A DNA stretch of 48,431 nt from positions 1-48,431 of the forward strand of contig CAIVZR010000014.1 in assembly GCA_903910445.1 (NCBI GenBank), given 5' to 3'. The DNA is from an uncultured Bacteroidota bacterium. Lineage in GTDB: Bacteria > Bacteroidota > Bacteroidia > UKL13-3. The notes beneath the pieces are model-generated. The model saw nothing but the letters and a program-made list of their open reading frames with translations, did not search any database and was not told the DNA's origin. The position numbers and the translations under genes were made by a program. Numbering within the stretch: the first letter of the stretch is position 1; each line of letters begins with the position of its first letter. Below, piece by piece: positions 8,701 through 17,208 of the stretch.

Positions 8701-11405
8701 GCTTTCATACAAACATTATAGTTTCCTGAATTGGTGAAATAAATAACTGGGTTTTGTGAAGCTGCAGTAGTTCCACTAGTAAATACATAATCAACACCTG
8801 CAGTTCCTGGATTAACACTCCACAACCAAGTTGAAGGACCGTTAGAAGAAAGGTCGGTGAAGTTTACATTTTGGAACGTATTTACAACACTCTTATCCGC
8901 GATGAAATCAGAGAACGGAGGCGTAGTTGGCGTAGTTACAGTAATGGTAGTACAAGTACTATCGCTACCTGAGCAATTGGTGCTTTTTAAACATATATTA
9001 TAGTTACCAGTTGCAGTGAACATTCTAGTAAAGTTTACTGCAGTCGATTGCAATACACCGTCAACATACCATTTGTGAGACATTGGCAATAATGCTGAAT
9101 AGTTATTCAAGAAAGTTACTGGGCTGTTTACATAAACAGTACCTACAGTATATCCTGCAGTTGGAGGTGCAGTGATATAACCACTTTCGTCAGCACCAAT
9201 ACTTGGAGCAAATACACAACGTGCATCTCCATCGATATCAATATTGATACCTAATCCTGCAATACCTCTTGCTTGATCAACCGCAGTGGACAAATGCAAG
9301 TTGGTAGTACTTTGGAATACGGGTTGAACATCGTTATTGTTTTGATTGAAACTTGTAGTTAAGTTTTTAAGTGCTGAAACACTTGCAACTGTTGAACCAC
9401 CCCAATATGCATAATTAGCTGATCCAGTTGGAGCAACGATGGTATTATAATCAACTGAAGTGAAGTAACTAGTACTTGCATTAGCAATATAGAATGGATA
9501 TGTTCCTGATTGTGTTGCAACCAAAATATTATTATTAATCTTATTCCCAGAATAAGAAAAATAACTTAACAATGCATTTCCTGAAGCCGCTGTAGTAACA
9601 ACTGTATTGTGCGCAACAGTAGTATTAATACCATTATTCAAATATAGTCCAGTATAATACGAACTTGTGCTAATATTTCTTAGTATATTATTAGAGATAC
9701 TGCAATTTCCAGAAGGTGCATAGTAGCTATAAGTATAAAATAAGATACCGTAATAACTTGCGTTTACAATATTACGAGTGATATTGGTAGTTGATAAATA
9801 ATAAGCATAAATACCATATGAGCTGGTCATACTATTATTCATATTCAACACATTATGATCAATGGTAAAGTTACCTTGATAGTTGATATACATTCCATAT
9901 TGATATGCATCTTCCATTTTATTGTTAGAAATAGTATTACCTACACACATTGGCAAGCTACTATTTCCTAATAATGCCATAGAGATATAACCCCCAATTA
10001 AACGGTTACCATCTACTAAGTTATTATTTCCATTATCCCCAGCATCATAATAGTTATTACCACAAATACCTAGAGGCACTGCATAATAGTAAGGAGGAGA
10101 GGTATTCGCCATACTTATCTTACAACCTTTAATGGTATTGTAGTTAGCTGAGTTTCTCATGTGCACTCCATAGAATGTACTGAAAGGTGAACTTGCTAAG
10201 GTATTAGATATATTCAAATTCTTAATCGTTACATATTTTGCACCATTCAATTCTATAACCGCGGTATTGCTACCCGTTGAGAATGAAATGGTACGTGTTG
10301 CTGTATCCACACCATCAAATACGACAGTATTGGTAGCAGAAGCTCCCGCGATACTTGGCAAAATCATTTGCTCATTGTAAGTACCAGCCGCAACAGTAAT
10401 TGTAACTGGTCCTGCAACACCGCATGTTGCTAATTTTGTAGCAGCAGCACCAAATGAGGTAAAGTTCGTTGAACCAGAACCAGTTGGGTTAATTGTGAAT
10501 GAACCCGACATTCCTGTACAAGCATTCAATGTAATTGTATCACCGCAAACATTGGCATCCGGGTTCGTTCCATTTGGATTATTAGCCCAAATTTTCAAAG
10601 TATAACTTCCAGCGGTTAAGCTTAAAGCAGTTGCAAAAGTATAAGTATATGTTGCACCTGAAGCAATTGATAAACCGGTTAAGGTTGATGGCGTTACCGA
10701 TTGTCCATTGGTACAATTGTAACCAAAGTTCATTGAAGTAACAGTTGTTGTACTTAAATTTTTAGCAGTACAAATAACAGTATTATTACCTACAGCAAAA
10801 GTAGTTGGTAACGAAGAAATTGCAGAAACGTTTGGTGAAGCATTACCAATAATCAAAGTGTAATCTTCCACTTCTCCATAATTTAATTGACATGGATTGT
10901 AAGAGATAGCACCACCGTAATCACCAGTAACACGAATTCTATAAGAACCCAATGATTGACCTGAAGGAATTACAAATGAACCGGTTACGGTTGCACTTGC
11001 AGTAGTAGTTGATGATGACCAAACCAACTCAGGAGCAGAAGTACCAAAAGTACCATCCTGGTTATAGTCGATATACATCAAAATTCCAGTACTATTACTT
11101 GGTCCGTTAGTTACCGACAACGAAACAGTTGATCCTGCAGATGCAAAAACAGAAAGATTCGTGAAGTCAAAATAATTCGGTCCCGCTCCTGTAGCTGAAG
11201 TGGTATTATTAATACCAGATCCTAGAGTAACGTTAGCGATTCCAATTCCGTAATTCGCTACGTTGGTAACGTTTCCATTACAATACGTGGGCGTGGAACA
11301 TTGAGAGAAGGAATTGACGGCGCTAACCATCAATACAAACAGGAGCAAAACACCCGCGAACTTGCCACGGTACGTTTTGAGTTTCAGTGTTGTAAAAGTA
11401 TTCAT
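5760..11405 (-). CDS. Array gene 2: giant T9SS-exported beta-helix surface protein (1881 aa)
   Basis: Signal peptide about 1-35 (NSFSQ). N-terminal GEVED domain about 36-190 (YNQDGTFGTSAPE, YGEVEDYTLI). CARDB-like domain about 193-297 (FAVGNNT, LTAGSYTLKIWANNPNG). Right-handed parallel beta-helix about 305-745, rich in Asn, Tyr and Gly, with stacked NxIxxN rungs and closing on APSIGADES. Two PKD domains follow to about 930, a CUB-like domain near 935-1050, two PKD domains, a second GEVED ending GEFQDFRVIV, five Ig-like repeats 1369-1779, and a type A sorting tail from about 1794 (SVSPNPTNG to KKFVLNK). Its first 745 residues are closest to array gene 5 among the window's genes. Several beta-helix proteins are polysaccharide lyases, but I see no convincing catalytic motif. 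The leader carries the shared CCAATTTTATTAA box and there is no Shine-Dalgarno sequence. Confidence 0.9.
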   Translation of the reverse strand: MNTFTTLKLKTYRGKFAGVLLLFVLMVSAVNSFSQCSTPTYCNGNVTNVANYGIGIANVTLGSGINNTTSATGAGPNYFDFTNLSVFASAGSTVSLSVTNGPSNSTGILMYIDYNQDGTFGTSAPELVWSSSTTTASATVTGSFVIPSGQSLGSYRIRVTGDYGGAISYNPCQLNYGEVEDYTLIIGNASPNVSAISSLPTTFAVGNNTVICTAKNLSTTTVTSMNFGYNCTNGQSVTPSTLTGLSIASGATYTYTFATALSLTAGSYTLKIWANNPNGTNPDANVCGDTITLNACTGMSGSFTINPTGSGSTNFTSFGAAATKLATCGVAGPVTITVAAGTYNEQMILPSIAGASATNTVVFDGVDTATRTISFSTGSNTAVIELNGAKYVTIKNLNISNTLASSPFSTFYGVHMRNSANYNTIKGCKISMANTSPPYYYAVPLGICGNNYYDAGDNGNNNLVDGNRLIGGYISMALLGNSSLPMCVGNTISNNKMEDAYQYGMYINYQGNFTIDHNVLNMNNSMTSSYGIYAYYLSTTNITRNIVNASYYGILFYTYSYYAPSGNCSISNNILRNISTSSYYTGLYLNNGINTTVAHNTVVTTAASGNALLSYFSYSGNKINNNILVATQSGTYPFYIANASTSYFTSVDYNTIVAPTGSANYAYWGGSTVASVSALKNLTTSFNQNNNDVQPVFQSTTNLHLSTAVDQARGIAGLGINIDIDGDARCVFAPSIGADESGYITAPPTAGYTVGTVYVNSPVTFLNNYSALLPMSHKWYVDGVLQSTAVNFTRMFTATGNYNICLKSTNCSGSDSTCTTITVTTPTTPPFSDFIADKSVVNTFQNVNFTDLSSNGPSTWLWSVNPGTAGVDYVFTSGTTAASQNPVIYFTNSGNYNVCMKASNVAGGGNNRCKTNYIVVQAASSMCIFPFNTNVAVGNLYSSGGPNGGYGNNENCTYVIDACADSTFLKVTSASFGTGTVDRFEIYEGDYFPGKTVRASFVASATYTLPVTIGVKGKMTVREVTDATSNNGTGIKANWFITNGTFAPPTGTIVGSSNAYFCASGIYNYYSSSFRDPSYTYDWDFDNDGIIDFSGMDGYFAFSATGPDTIKLKIAGCGGILNVAKFVNIIAPPVPTPSFTSNLFTATSVDTVQLIDNSTGGVISWKWTITGPGAVNYVGGTGNTSRSPKVMAVIAGNYNVKLVVTNCTGSDSTTVTSQFKILGYCVPTAGNLLPDLTISKFQMGSINNTVTTPLPGTVAYRDFSQVASTNTDRGATYTFTITRTSNYNAAGIKIWVDWNQDGTFSTSELAASTVTGNMTWTSTLFTPKTATLGATRLRIGIAYNNLTNTPCGANIYGEFQDFRVIVRPDVTAPVLTLGGSNPTYVEIGRNFVETGDVAMDAVDGNVTDSVTYLGYITGFGYQMPITKQTTAVGTYTVTVDAEDLSDNHSTLTRTVIVTADTTKPVITLNGTNPMFVEVYNTFVDPGAVATDFYFTTALTVNSTNNVDVAHLGSYTVTYTATDINGNVAKPVTRTVIVRDTQKPVINFPANTDTVYVEVRSNYSDAGATVTDNYNLNLVAAWTGSVNTYVPGTYYYTFTATDASGNSAIPRVRVIIVRDHTAPELVLAAPAAPDTLVLDAKAYSVVPEPGYVATDNYYPVSQITISKSGSVDLNKIGIYTVTYTATDPAGNSSAPQRRIYKLVDRTKPVITINGSNSINVCRWRAYNDAGAIVTDNYYSGLQIVTSSNLDINLPGIYTITYTAVDSSGNAAVPVTRYINVMVETSGNCQAYTGINNNNSNSAISVSPNPTNGMITIEIAFATEKQSEVIIYNSLGQVVRVVDNAMISNAKYNVDLQGEAAGIYFVTVKSENNTITKKFVLNK
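6069..7301 (-). repeat. Five Ig-like repeats of array gene 2
   Basis: Residues 1369-1779. Repeat 1 is longer than in the other genes (extra residues around AMDAVDGNVTDSVTYLGYI). Repeat 4 carries VPEPGY and repeat 5 carries CRWRAYNDAG. Confidence 0.85.
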
Positions 11406-11409
11406 GTGT

Positions 11410-11426
11410 TTAATAAAATTGGGTTT
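11410..11426 (-). promoter_or_regulatory. Conserved leader box upstream of array gene 2
   Basis: On the minus strand the leader reads AAACCCAATTTTATTAA, ending 5 nt before the start codon. Nearly the same string precedes array gene 3, and weaker versions precede genes 4 and 5. It may be a ribosome-loading or mRNA-stability element, or simply common ancestry. Function is unknown. Confidence 0.4.
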
Positions 11427-11435
11427 AGTTTTTAA

Positions 11436-11470
11436 AATTAACTGAGGGCTATTGAAACCCTCAGTTAATT
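11436..11470 (-). terminator. Hairpin after array gene 3
   Basis: A 13 bp perfect stem, AATTAACTGAGGG at 11436-11448 against 11458-11470, with a 9 nt loop. It begins 8 nt after the stop of array gene 3. The T residues that follow on the minus strand (TTTTAAAAAC, counting the last stem bases) form a short U-tract. Confidence 0.7.
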
Positions 11471-11478
11471 CGATTTTT

Positions 11479-14400
11479 TTATTTCTGAATTGAGAATGAT
11501 TTAGATGATGTTCCGTTGTCGGTAATTACTTTGATAAAGTACATTCCTGAAGCCTCATTACTTAAATCTATTTGCACTTTATTTTGAGTCATATTAATAA
11601 TGTTATTTGAGTAGACCATTTTTCCGTTGGCATCAAATATAACAATATTCGCATAAGTTGCCTCAGTGTTGTTCAAATCCACATTTACTAAACCATTATT
11701 AGGGTTTGGATAAACCGAAATCATTGAATTGTTGGTGTTGGTATTGATTCCACTTGGAGCAGTATAAACACGCACATAACGCAATACTTCAATGGCTTTA
11801 TTTCCAGAAGGATCAGTTACATTACAACGTACAGTATAGGTACCTTCTAGGTAAACATTTACTTGGCTAAAATCAACATTAGCAGTTAAACCAGTATAGT
11901 AGTTATCAGCAACGGTTGTTCCAGGATCTACATATGGAGTCCAGCGTTTCCAGTTGATAAATCCATCACCAGTTAAGTTAATTACTGGTGCAATTCTGTC
12001 AACGATTTTGTAAACACGTACTTTAGATGAATCCATATTTCCAGCAGGGTCGCTTACATAGTAACGAACTGAATAGTTTCCTACTACATTAAGTTTCACA
12101 TTAGCGTAGTTAACATTTAAAGTTAATGCACCAATATTATAGTAGTTGTCATTCAATACATATCCTGGCTCAGGAACTGTAGTCATGGTATTCACATCGA
12201 TAGTCACGGTATCACCTAAGATGAATAATAAGGTAGGTGCTTTTGTATCCTTAACAAGCACTGTTAATACAACAGGAACCGCATTGTTTCCTTCGCAATC
12301 AACTGCATTGTAAGTTAGTGTGTATGTTCCAATTACATTAGTATTAACTGAACCCGTAACAGTATAAGTTAAACCATTGCAATAATTATCATTTACAACA
12401 GCAGTAGGTGCAGTGAAATTAGTAAACACTTCAACGATTAATGGATTAGCTCCAGAAACAGTGATAACTGGCTTTTGAGTATCTTTTACAATTACGGTAC
12501 GGGTTACTGTTGTTGCTGCATTTCCTGCTGCATCAGTAACATTATAAGTAACGGTATAAGTACCAGTCACAGCAGCGTTCACTGCGTTATTTGTAACAAT
12601 TGAAGAAGTTAATGAACCAAAAAAGAAATCAGAGGCAGTTGCACCCGAATCAAGATAAGTGGTTCCAACCTCTACAGTTTTAGGTGAACTTCCAGTTAAT
12701 GTAATTACTGGCTTGGTTACGTCAGGTGATGATTTCACAACACGAGTTCTAACTGAAACGTTTCCAGCGGCATCAGTTGCAGTAACTGCATAAGATGAAC
12801 TAAAAGGATGAGAAGTAATTTGTGTTCCTGAAGTAATACCCGTTACATTGTATGGACAAGGATTGGTGATATTGTCAGTTACAGTAAATCCTGGATCAGT
12901 GAATACACGACCTACTTCAACAAGAATTGTATCATTGCCACTGAAAGTAATTGTAGGCTTCGTTAAATCTGGTGTGATTTTAATACGATAATCGTTAAAG
13001 TCACCATACATATTAGCACCACAAGGAGCATTGCTTAATAAACCAACAGCAGTACCTACACGCATACGCGTAATACCAATGGTGGCATTCAAAGGAATCG
13101 TAATTGTTCCAGTATAAGTTCTACCAGCTACAACACCTGAAAAAGCAACTAATTCAGAATTTTGGAAAGTTCCGTCTTGATTGTAATCAATCCAAACATT
13201 GGTATTGGCAGTATTCAATGCAGTAGGACGAGTAACACTAAATGAATAAGTTCCTCCAATATCTGCGATACCTTCTACTGCTTTTGTTCCGAATGAATAT
13301 GATTTAATTTTATTGGTATTATCACGATATCCAACAGTTCCTAAAGCAGGAATAGTATTGGTATAATCAAAACCTTTTACTTCACCATTAATCACAGTAT
13401 CGATACGTCCGAAGGTTACTGTTTGAATAGAGAAATCTTGATTAAGATTAGTAACAATTGGAGTACAATAGTTGAAGATGGTGATATGACCTGATTTAGT
13501 TAATGAGTCAGTTCCTTTACAGTTGGTACCAACCAATTTAACACTATAAACACCTGGAGTTCCTAGTTTGAATGTATAAACACTTGAAGTAGTTGTTCCT
13601 AAAACTGCAGTTACTGTACCTGGGCCTGTAATAGTCCATTGACGTGCAGTGGTTCCAAATTTAGATAAGTCGGTCAAGGTGATTTCATCAGTAATCGTTG
13701 CTCTAACGGCACTGGTACTAAATGCAATCGTAGGAGGAGTAGTAATTGAGATTACACGAACAGTATCAAAGAAAGTTGCACTTCCACCGCAACCATTTAC
13801 TACCAAACGAATTGGATAAACACCTGCTGAAGTGAAACCATATTGTACAGAGTATGCACCTTGGCTAGAGAATTGAGGAGCTGAGCTATTTCCAAAGAAC
13901 CAGCTATAATCAGCTTGATCTCTGTTGAAACCAGCTTGGCTGCTTACAAAAGTATAAGTGCTTAAACTACCACAATCATCTGTAGTATCAGGAGCTGATA
14001 TCGTACCAATTGGTGCAGGGAATGTTCCTGCAATACTGGTCCAAGTTGCTTCAAATCCTTTATCAACAGCAACTGAAGATTCGAATTCAATATACATTTT
14101 ACCTGATGAGGCAGTCAATGAAGGAGGCATTGTGATACCGGTAAATCCTAAACCTGTAAATAATGGTGTTGATGTATTATCAATACCATTATAAGCACGG
14201 AAATAAGAACCAGTTGATAAACTGAATGCTGTAAATGTTAAATTAACAGTGCTTGCACAAGGGTCGATTAAGAATTTACATAATTTGTTGGCTGTATAGT
14301 TACCTGTTTGGCCACCATCATCATAAATATTTCCTGAAGAAACTTTAGTAGTGAATGGTGCTTGGCACATATTTGCCGTTGCTTGAACCAAGATATAACC

Positions 14401-17136
14401 TGTTTTACAGATAGCGTTACCTCTTCCTAAAGCATTTGAGTCATATAAACAAATAGTGTATAAACCAGCACTGGCAAAACGCATTACTGGGTTTTGAGAA
14501 TTTGCGGTAGTACCATTAACGAAGGTTACACCAACAGTAGGATTTACCGACCAGTTCCAATAAGCAGGGCCTTTAGTACTCAAATCTTTGAATGATACAT
14601 TACCGTTGGTAGGAATCACATTCAAATCAGAAATAAAGTTCGCAATAGGTTTTTGAGTTAAGTTATATACAACTATTGTTTTAGTAATTGAATCTTTTTC
14701 AAAACAACCAATTATTTTCAATTTCACTTGGTAACTACCCGTAGCTCCAAAAGTATAAAGTAGATCGTGTGCTGTAGAAACCAATACTCCATTCACATAC
14801 CATTCTTTGTATGAAGGTGTATTAAGTGAAAGGTAGTTGGCATAAGCAGTTGGACTATTAATAAATGTTGAATCCGGAGTAGCAAAGTTTGCTATCAAAG
14901 TACCAGCACCAAATTTAGAATCATCAGCACCAATTGATGGAGCCAAAGCACAACGTGCTTCGCTATCCACATCAAGTGTAAGTGCTGTAGCCAGTTCTGC
15001 AACATCAGCAGCTGAAGTAGACGACAAGTGAAAATCTTCAGCTTTATTAGCCAATGATACGAAATTAGCAATCTTGAATATTGAGTTTTGGTGAAAGGTT
15101 GGCGCACCTGTTTTTAATGCTGCCAAAGTTCCATATCCAGTAGCTCCCCAATATACTAAGCTAGTTCCAGGAGAATATAAAATATTATAGTCGAATGATG
15201 TAAAAGTTACTGAAGGGCAGTATACAGCATACATTGCTGAGTTACTTGAATGGAAGATATTATTCTTAAAATTACATCCAGATCCGTATCCTACGTAGGC
15301 GCAATAACCTGAAGCAACGGTAGGTGCTGAATATACTGTATTGTGATAGAAATCGCCATTTACATTATATAAAGCATACAATCCGTAGTTGGTAGAATAG
15401 TTGTATGGACCGTTCATATTAATGATATTATTATGACAAGTCATACGAGTAGTTCCAACGTTATTGTTGTTGTAGATATACATACCCATATATGCAGCAA
15501 CAATAATATTACGTTCGATTTTATTGTTTTGGCAGTAGTATGAATACAAACCGTAAGTATTGGTTGCACTAGAAAGAAATACTCTGTTATCAGTTACTGT
15601 ATTTAAGTTCTGGTAGTAATCATAAATACCATAGAGGTATGAACCAGACACGTTATTTCCAATTACTTTATTTCCATCGGTAAATACAGCAGAAGAAGTT
15701 CCATAAAGTGCAATACCTCCGTATCCACCAACTACTTTATTGAATGAAATTGTATTATTAGCTCCAGTACTGGTAGTAGACAAAGTAGTACCACAGATAC
15801 CAATACCAAACGCATTAGTTGATCCTGATGTTGCGGTGATATTAACACGGCATTTAGTTACGGTATTAAAGTTAGATCCATTTTGAATACAAACACCAGC
15901 ACCATAAGAAGCACCTGTATTTACAATCTTCAAATTTTTAATAGTTACATAGCTTGCGCCCATTAAATTAATTACAGCAGGATCAGATAAGGCTCCTGTA
16001 TGATTGAAAGTAATCGTACGAGTAGAAGAATCAACACCATCAAATGTGATTGTATTGGTAGCTGATGTACCATTAATAGCACCTAAGGTAATTTTCTCAG
16101 TATAAGTTCCAGCGGCTACAGTAAAGTAGCATGGCCCGCTAACCCCGCAGGAATTCAAGGCAGCTGCTGCCGTTGTAAATGATGTGTAGTTTGTGCTTCC
16201 AGATCCAGATGGGTCGATGGTGAATGAACCTGAAATACCAGTACAAATAGAACGAGTAATCGTATCATTACTAGTATTTCCATCCGGACCAGTTCCATTC
16301 GGGTTTCTTGCCCAAACTTTTAATAAGTAGGTTCCTGATGAAGGTAAGTTGATTGCAGTAGCAAAAGTGTGATTATAAGTTTGACCTAAAGTTAAAGCGG
16401 TTGGGAAAGTAATTGTTTGAGATACTGGAGTACCGCCATTGATTGAATAACCAACATCAGTTCCTGTAAGTGTAGTAGAACCAAAATTACCTACCTTTAC
16501 TTGTAAAGTATTATTTCCTACTGCCCAAGAAGAAGGTGATAAAATAGAATTCATTGCAATATCATAAGTTGGAGGAACACCGATGTTTACATTATAATCT
16601 TCGGTTTCACCCCAGGTATAAGTACCACATGGGCTCGTTTGTGCGGTAGTTTCAACATTTACAACACGCATACGTGTAATACCTGTAGAAGCAGTTGCAG
16701 GGATTGTGATGGTTCCTGATTCTGTATGTGGGCCAGAAGTATATGTTGGGTTTGTATAAACCATTTCTCCTGCATCAGTAAACAGTCCATTCTTATTGAA
16801 GTCAATCCAGATACTTGTCCAGTTGCTGAAGTTACCTCCACAGGTACCAATTTGAACAGAAAACGTATATGAAACTGCTTGCGTTAAAAAAGGAGCAGAA
16901 ACATTCGTTGTATAATCCGAATACTCGTTGAGGATTGATGCCCCTGCACCAGTAGTTGAACAAGTAGAGCTATTATTCAAGGTGCCAATTGTAACATTTA
17001 AAATTTCCTCATCGGCAGTACTTGTGGCATTGCTTGTGCAATACGTCTGGGCGTTCGTTTGATAAAAGAAAACCATCACTGCAAATGATAGAATCATCTT
17101 TAATCGTTTTCTAAAAACTTGTGTAAAACTATTCAT
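11479..17136 (-). CDS. Array gene 3: giant T9SS-exported beta-helix surface protein (1885 aa)
   Basis: Signal peptide about 1-30 (FFYQTNAQ). N-terminal GEVED domain about 31-190 (DFNKNGLFTDAGE, WGETEDYNVNI). CARDB-like domain about 192-300 (SWAVGNNT, LLKVWARNPNGTGPDGN), whose closest copy in the window is in gene 6. Beta-helix about 305-740 closing on APSIGADDS, whose closest copy is in gene 4 (shared GICGTT, TSTGANNTIS, GSYLYGIYDYYQN, INMNGPY). Then two PKD domains, CUB-like domain about 930-1035 (NIYDDGGQTGNY), two PKD domains, GEVED about 1222-1389 with a canonical 12-residue DxNxDGxFxxxE loop, five Ig-like repeats 1390-1790, and type A sorting tail about 1803-1885 (SVYPNPNNGLV to KSFSIQK). 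Intact frame; no enzyme motif seen. Confidence 0.9.
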   Translation of the reverse strand: MNSFTQVFRKRLKMILSFAVMVFFYQTNAQTYCTSNATSTADEEILNVTIGTLNNSSTCSTTGAGASILNEYSDYTTNVSAPFLTQAVSYTFSVQIGTCGGNFSNWTSIWIDFNKNGLFTDAGEMVYTNPTYTSGPHTESGTITIPATASTGITRMRVVNVETTAQTSPCGTYTWGETEDYNVNIGVPPTYDIAMNSILSPSSWAVGNNTLQVKVGNFGSTTLTGTDVGYSINGGTPVSQTITFPTALTLGQTYNHTFATAINLPSSGTYLLKVWARNPNGTGPDGNTSNDTITRSICTGISGSFTIDPSGSGSTNYTSFTTAAAALNSCGVSGPCYFTVAAGTYTEKITLGAINGTSATNTITFDGVDSSTRTITFNHTGALSDPAVINLMGASYVTIKNLKIVNTGASYGAGVCIQNGSNFNTVTKCRVNITATSGSTNAFGIGICGTTLSTTSTGANNTISFNKVVGGYGGIALYGTSSAVFTDGNKVIGNNVSGSYLYGIYDYYQNLNTVTDNRVFLSSATNTYGLYSYYCQNNKIERNIIVAAYMGMYIYNNNNVGTTRMTCHNNIINMNGPYNYSTNYGLYALYNVNGDFYHNTVYSAPTVASGYCAYVGYGSGCNFKNNIFHSSNSAMYAVYCPSVTFTSFDYNILYSPGTSLVYWGATGYGTLAALKTGAPTFHQNSIFKIANFVSLANKAEDFHLSSTSAADVAELATALTLDVDSEARCALAPSIGADDSKFGAGTLIANFATPDSTFINSPTAYANYLSLNTPSYKEWYVNGVLVSTAHDLLYTFGATGSYQVKLKIIGCFEKDSITKTIVVYNLTQKPIANFISDLNVIPTNGNVSFKDLSTKGPAYWNWSVNPTVGVTFVNGTTANSQNPVMRFASAGLYTICLYDSNALGRGNAICKTGYILVQATANMCQAPFTTKVSSGNIYDDGGQTGNYTANKLCKFLIDPCASTVNLTFTAFSLSTGSYFRAYNGIDNTSTPLFTGLGFTGITMPPSLTASSGKMYIEFESSVAVDKGFEATWTSIAGTFPAPIGTISAPDTTDDCGSLSTYTFVSSQAGFNRDQADYSWFFGNSSAPQFSSQGAYSVQYGFTSAGVYPIRLVVNGCGGSATFFDTVRVISITTPPTIAFSTSAVRATITDEITLTDLSKFGTTARQWTITGPGTVTAVLGTTTSSVYTFKLGTPGVYSVKLVGTNCKGTDSLTKSGHITIFNYCTPIVTNLNQDFSIQTVTFGRIDTVINGEVKGFDYTNTIPALGTVGYRDNTNKIKSYSFGTKAVEGIADIGGTYSFSVTRPTALNTANTNVWIDYNQDGTFQNSELVAFSGVVAGRTYTGTITIPLNATIGITRMRVGTAVGLLSNAPCGANMYGDFNDYRIKITPDLTKPTITFSGNDTILVEVGRVFTDPGFTVTDNITNPCPYNVTGITSGTQITSHPFSSSYAVTATDAAGNVSVRTRVVKSSPDVTKPVITLTGSSPKTVEVGTTYLDSGATASDFFFGSLTSSIVTNNAVNAAVTGTYTVTYNVTDAAGNAATTVTRTVIVKDTQKPVITVSGANPLIVEVFTNFTAPTAVVNDNYCNGLTYTVTGSVNTNVIGTYTLTYNAVDCEGNNAVPVVLTVLVKDTKAPTLLFILGDTVTIDVNTMTTVPEPGYVLNDNYYNIGALTLNVNYANVKLNVVGNYSVRYYVSDPAGNMDSSKVRVYKIVDRIAPVINLTGDGFINWKRWTPYVDPGTTVADNYYTGLTANVDFSQVNVYLEGTYTVRCNVTDPSGNKAIEVLRYVRVYTAPSGINTNTNNSMISVYPNPNNGLVNVDLNNTEATYANIVIFDANGKMVYSNNIINMTQNKVQIDLSNEASGMYFIKVITDNGTSSKSFSIQK
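11767..12969 (-). repeat. Five Ig-like repeats of array gene 3
   Basis: Residues 1390-1790, about 80 aa each. Starts are DLTKPTI, DVTKPVI, DTQKPVI, DTKAPTL and DRIAPVI. The same order of start types recurs in array gene 4. Confidence 0.85.
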
Positions 17137-17144
17137 ACTATATA

Positions 17145-17164
17145 TTTAATAAATTGGGTTAAAC
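17145..17164 (-). promoter_or_regulatory. Conserved leader box upstream of array gene 3
   Basis: The minus strand reads GTTTAACCCAATTTATTAAA, between the gene 4 terminator and the gene 3 start codon. It shares ACCCAATTTnATTAA with the leader of array gene 2. No TAnnTTTG promoter is seen in this gap. Confidence 0.4.
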
Positions 17165-17171
17165 TTTATAA

Positions 17172-17201
17172 AAGCACAACGGGCAAAAACCCGTTGTGCT
17201 T
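17172..17201 (-). terminator. Terminator after array gene 4
   Basis: A 12 bp perfect stem, AAGCACAACGGG at 17172-17183 against 17190-17201, with a 6 nt loop. It begins 7 nt after the stop of array gene 4. The transcript continues as CTTTTATAAAG, a short U-tract. Confidence 0.75.
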
Positions 17202-17208
17202 AGTGATT

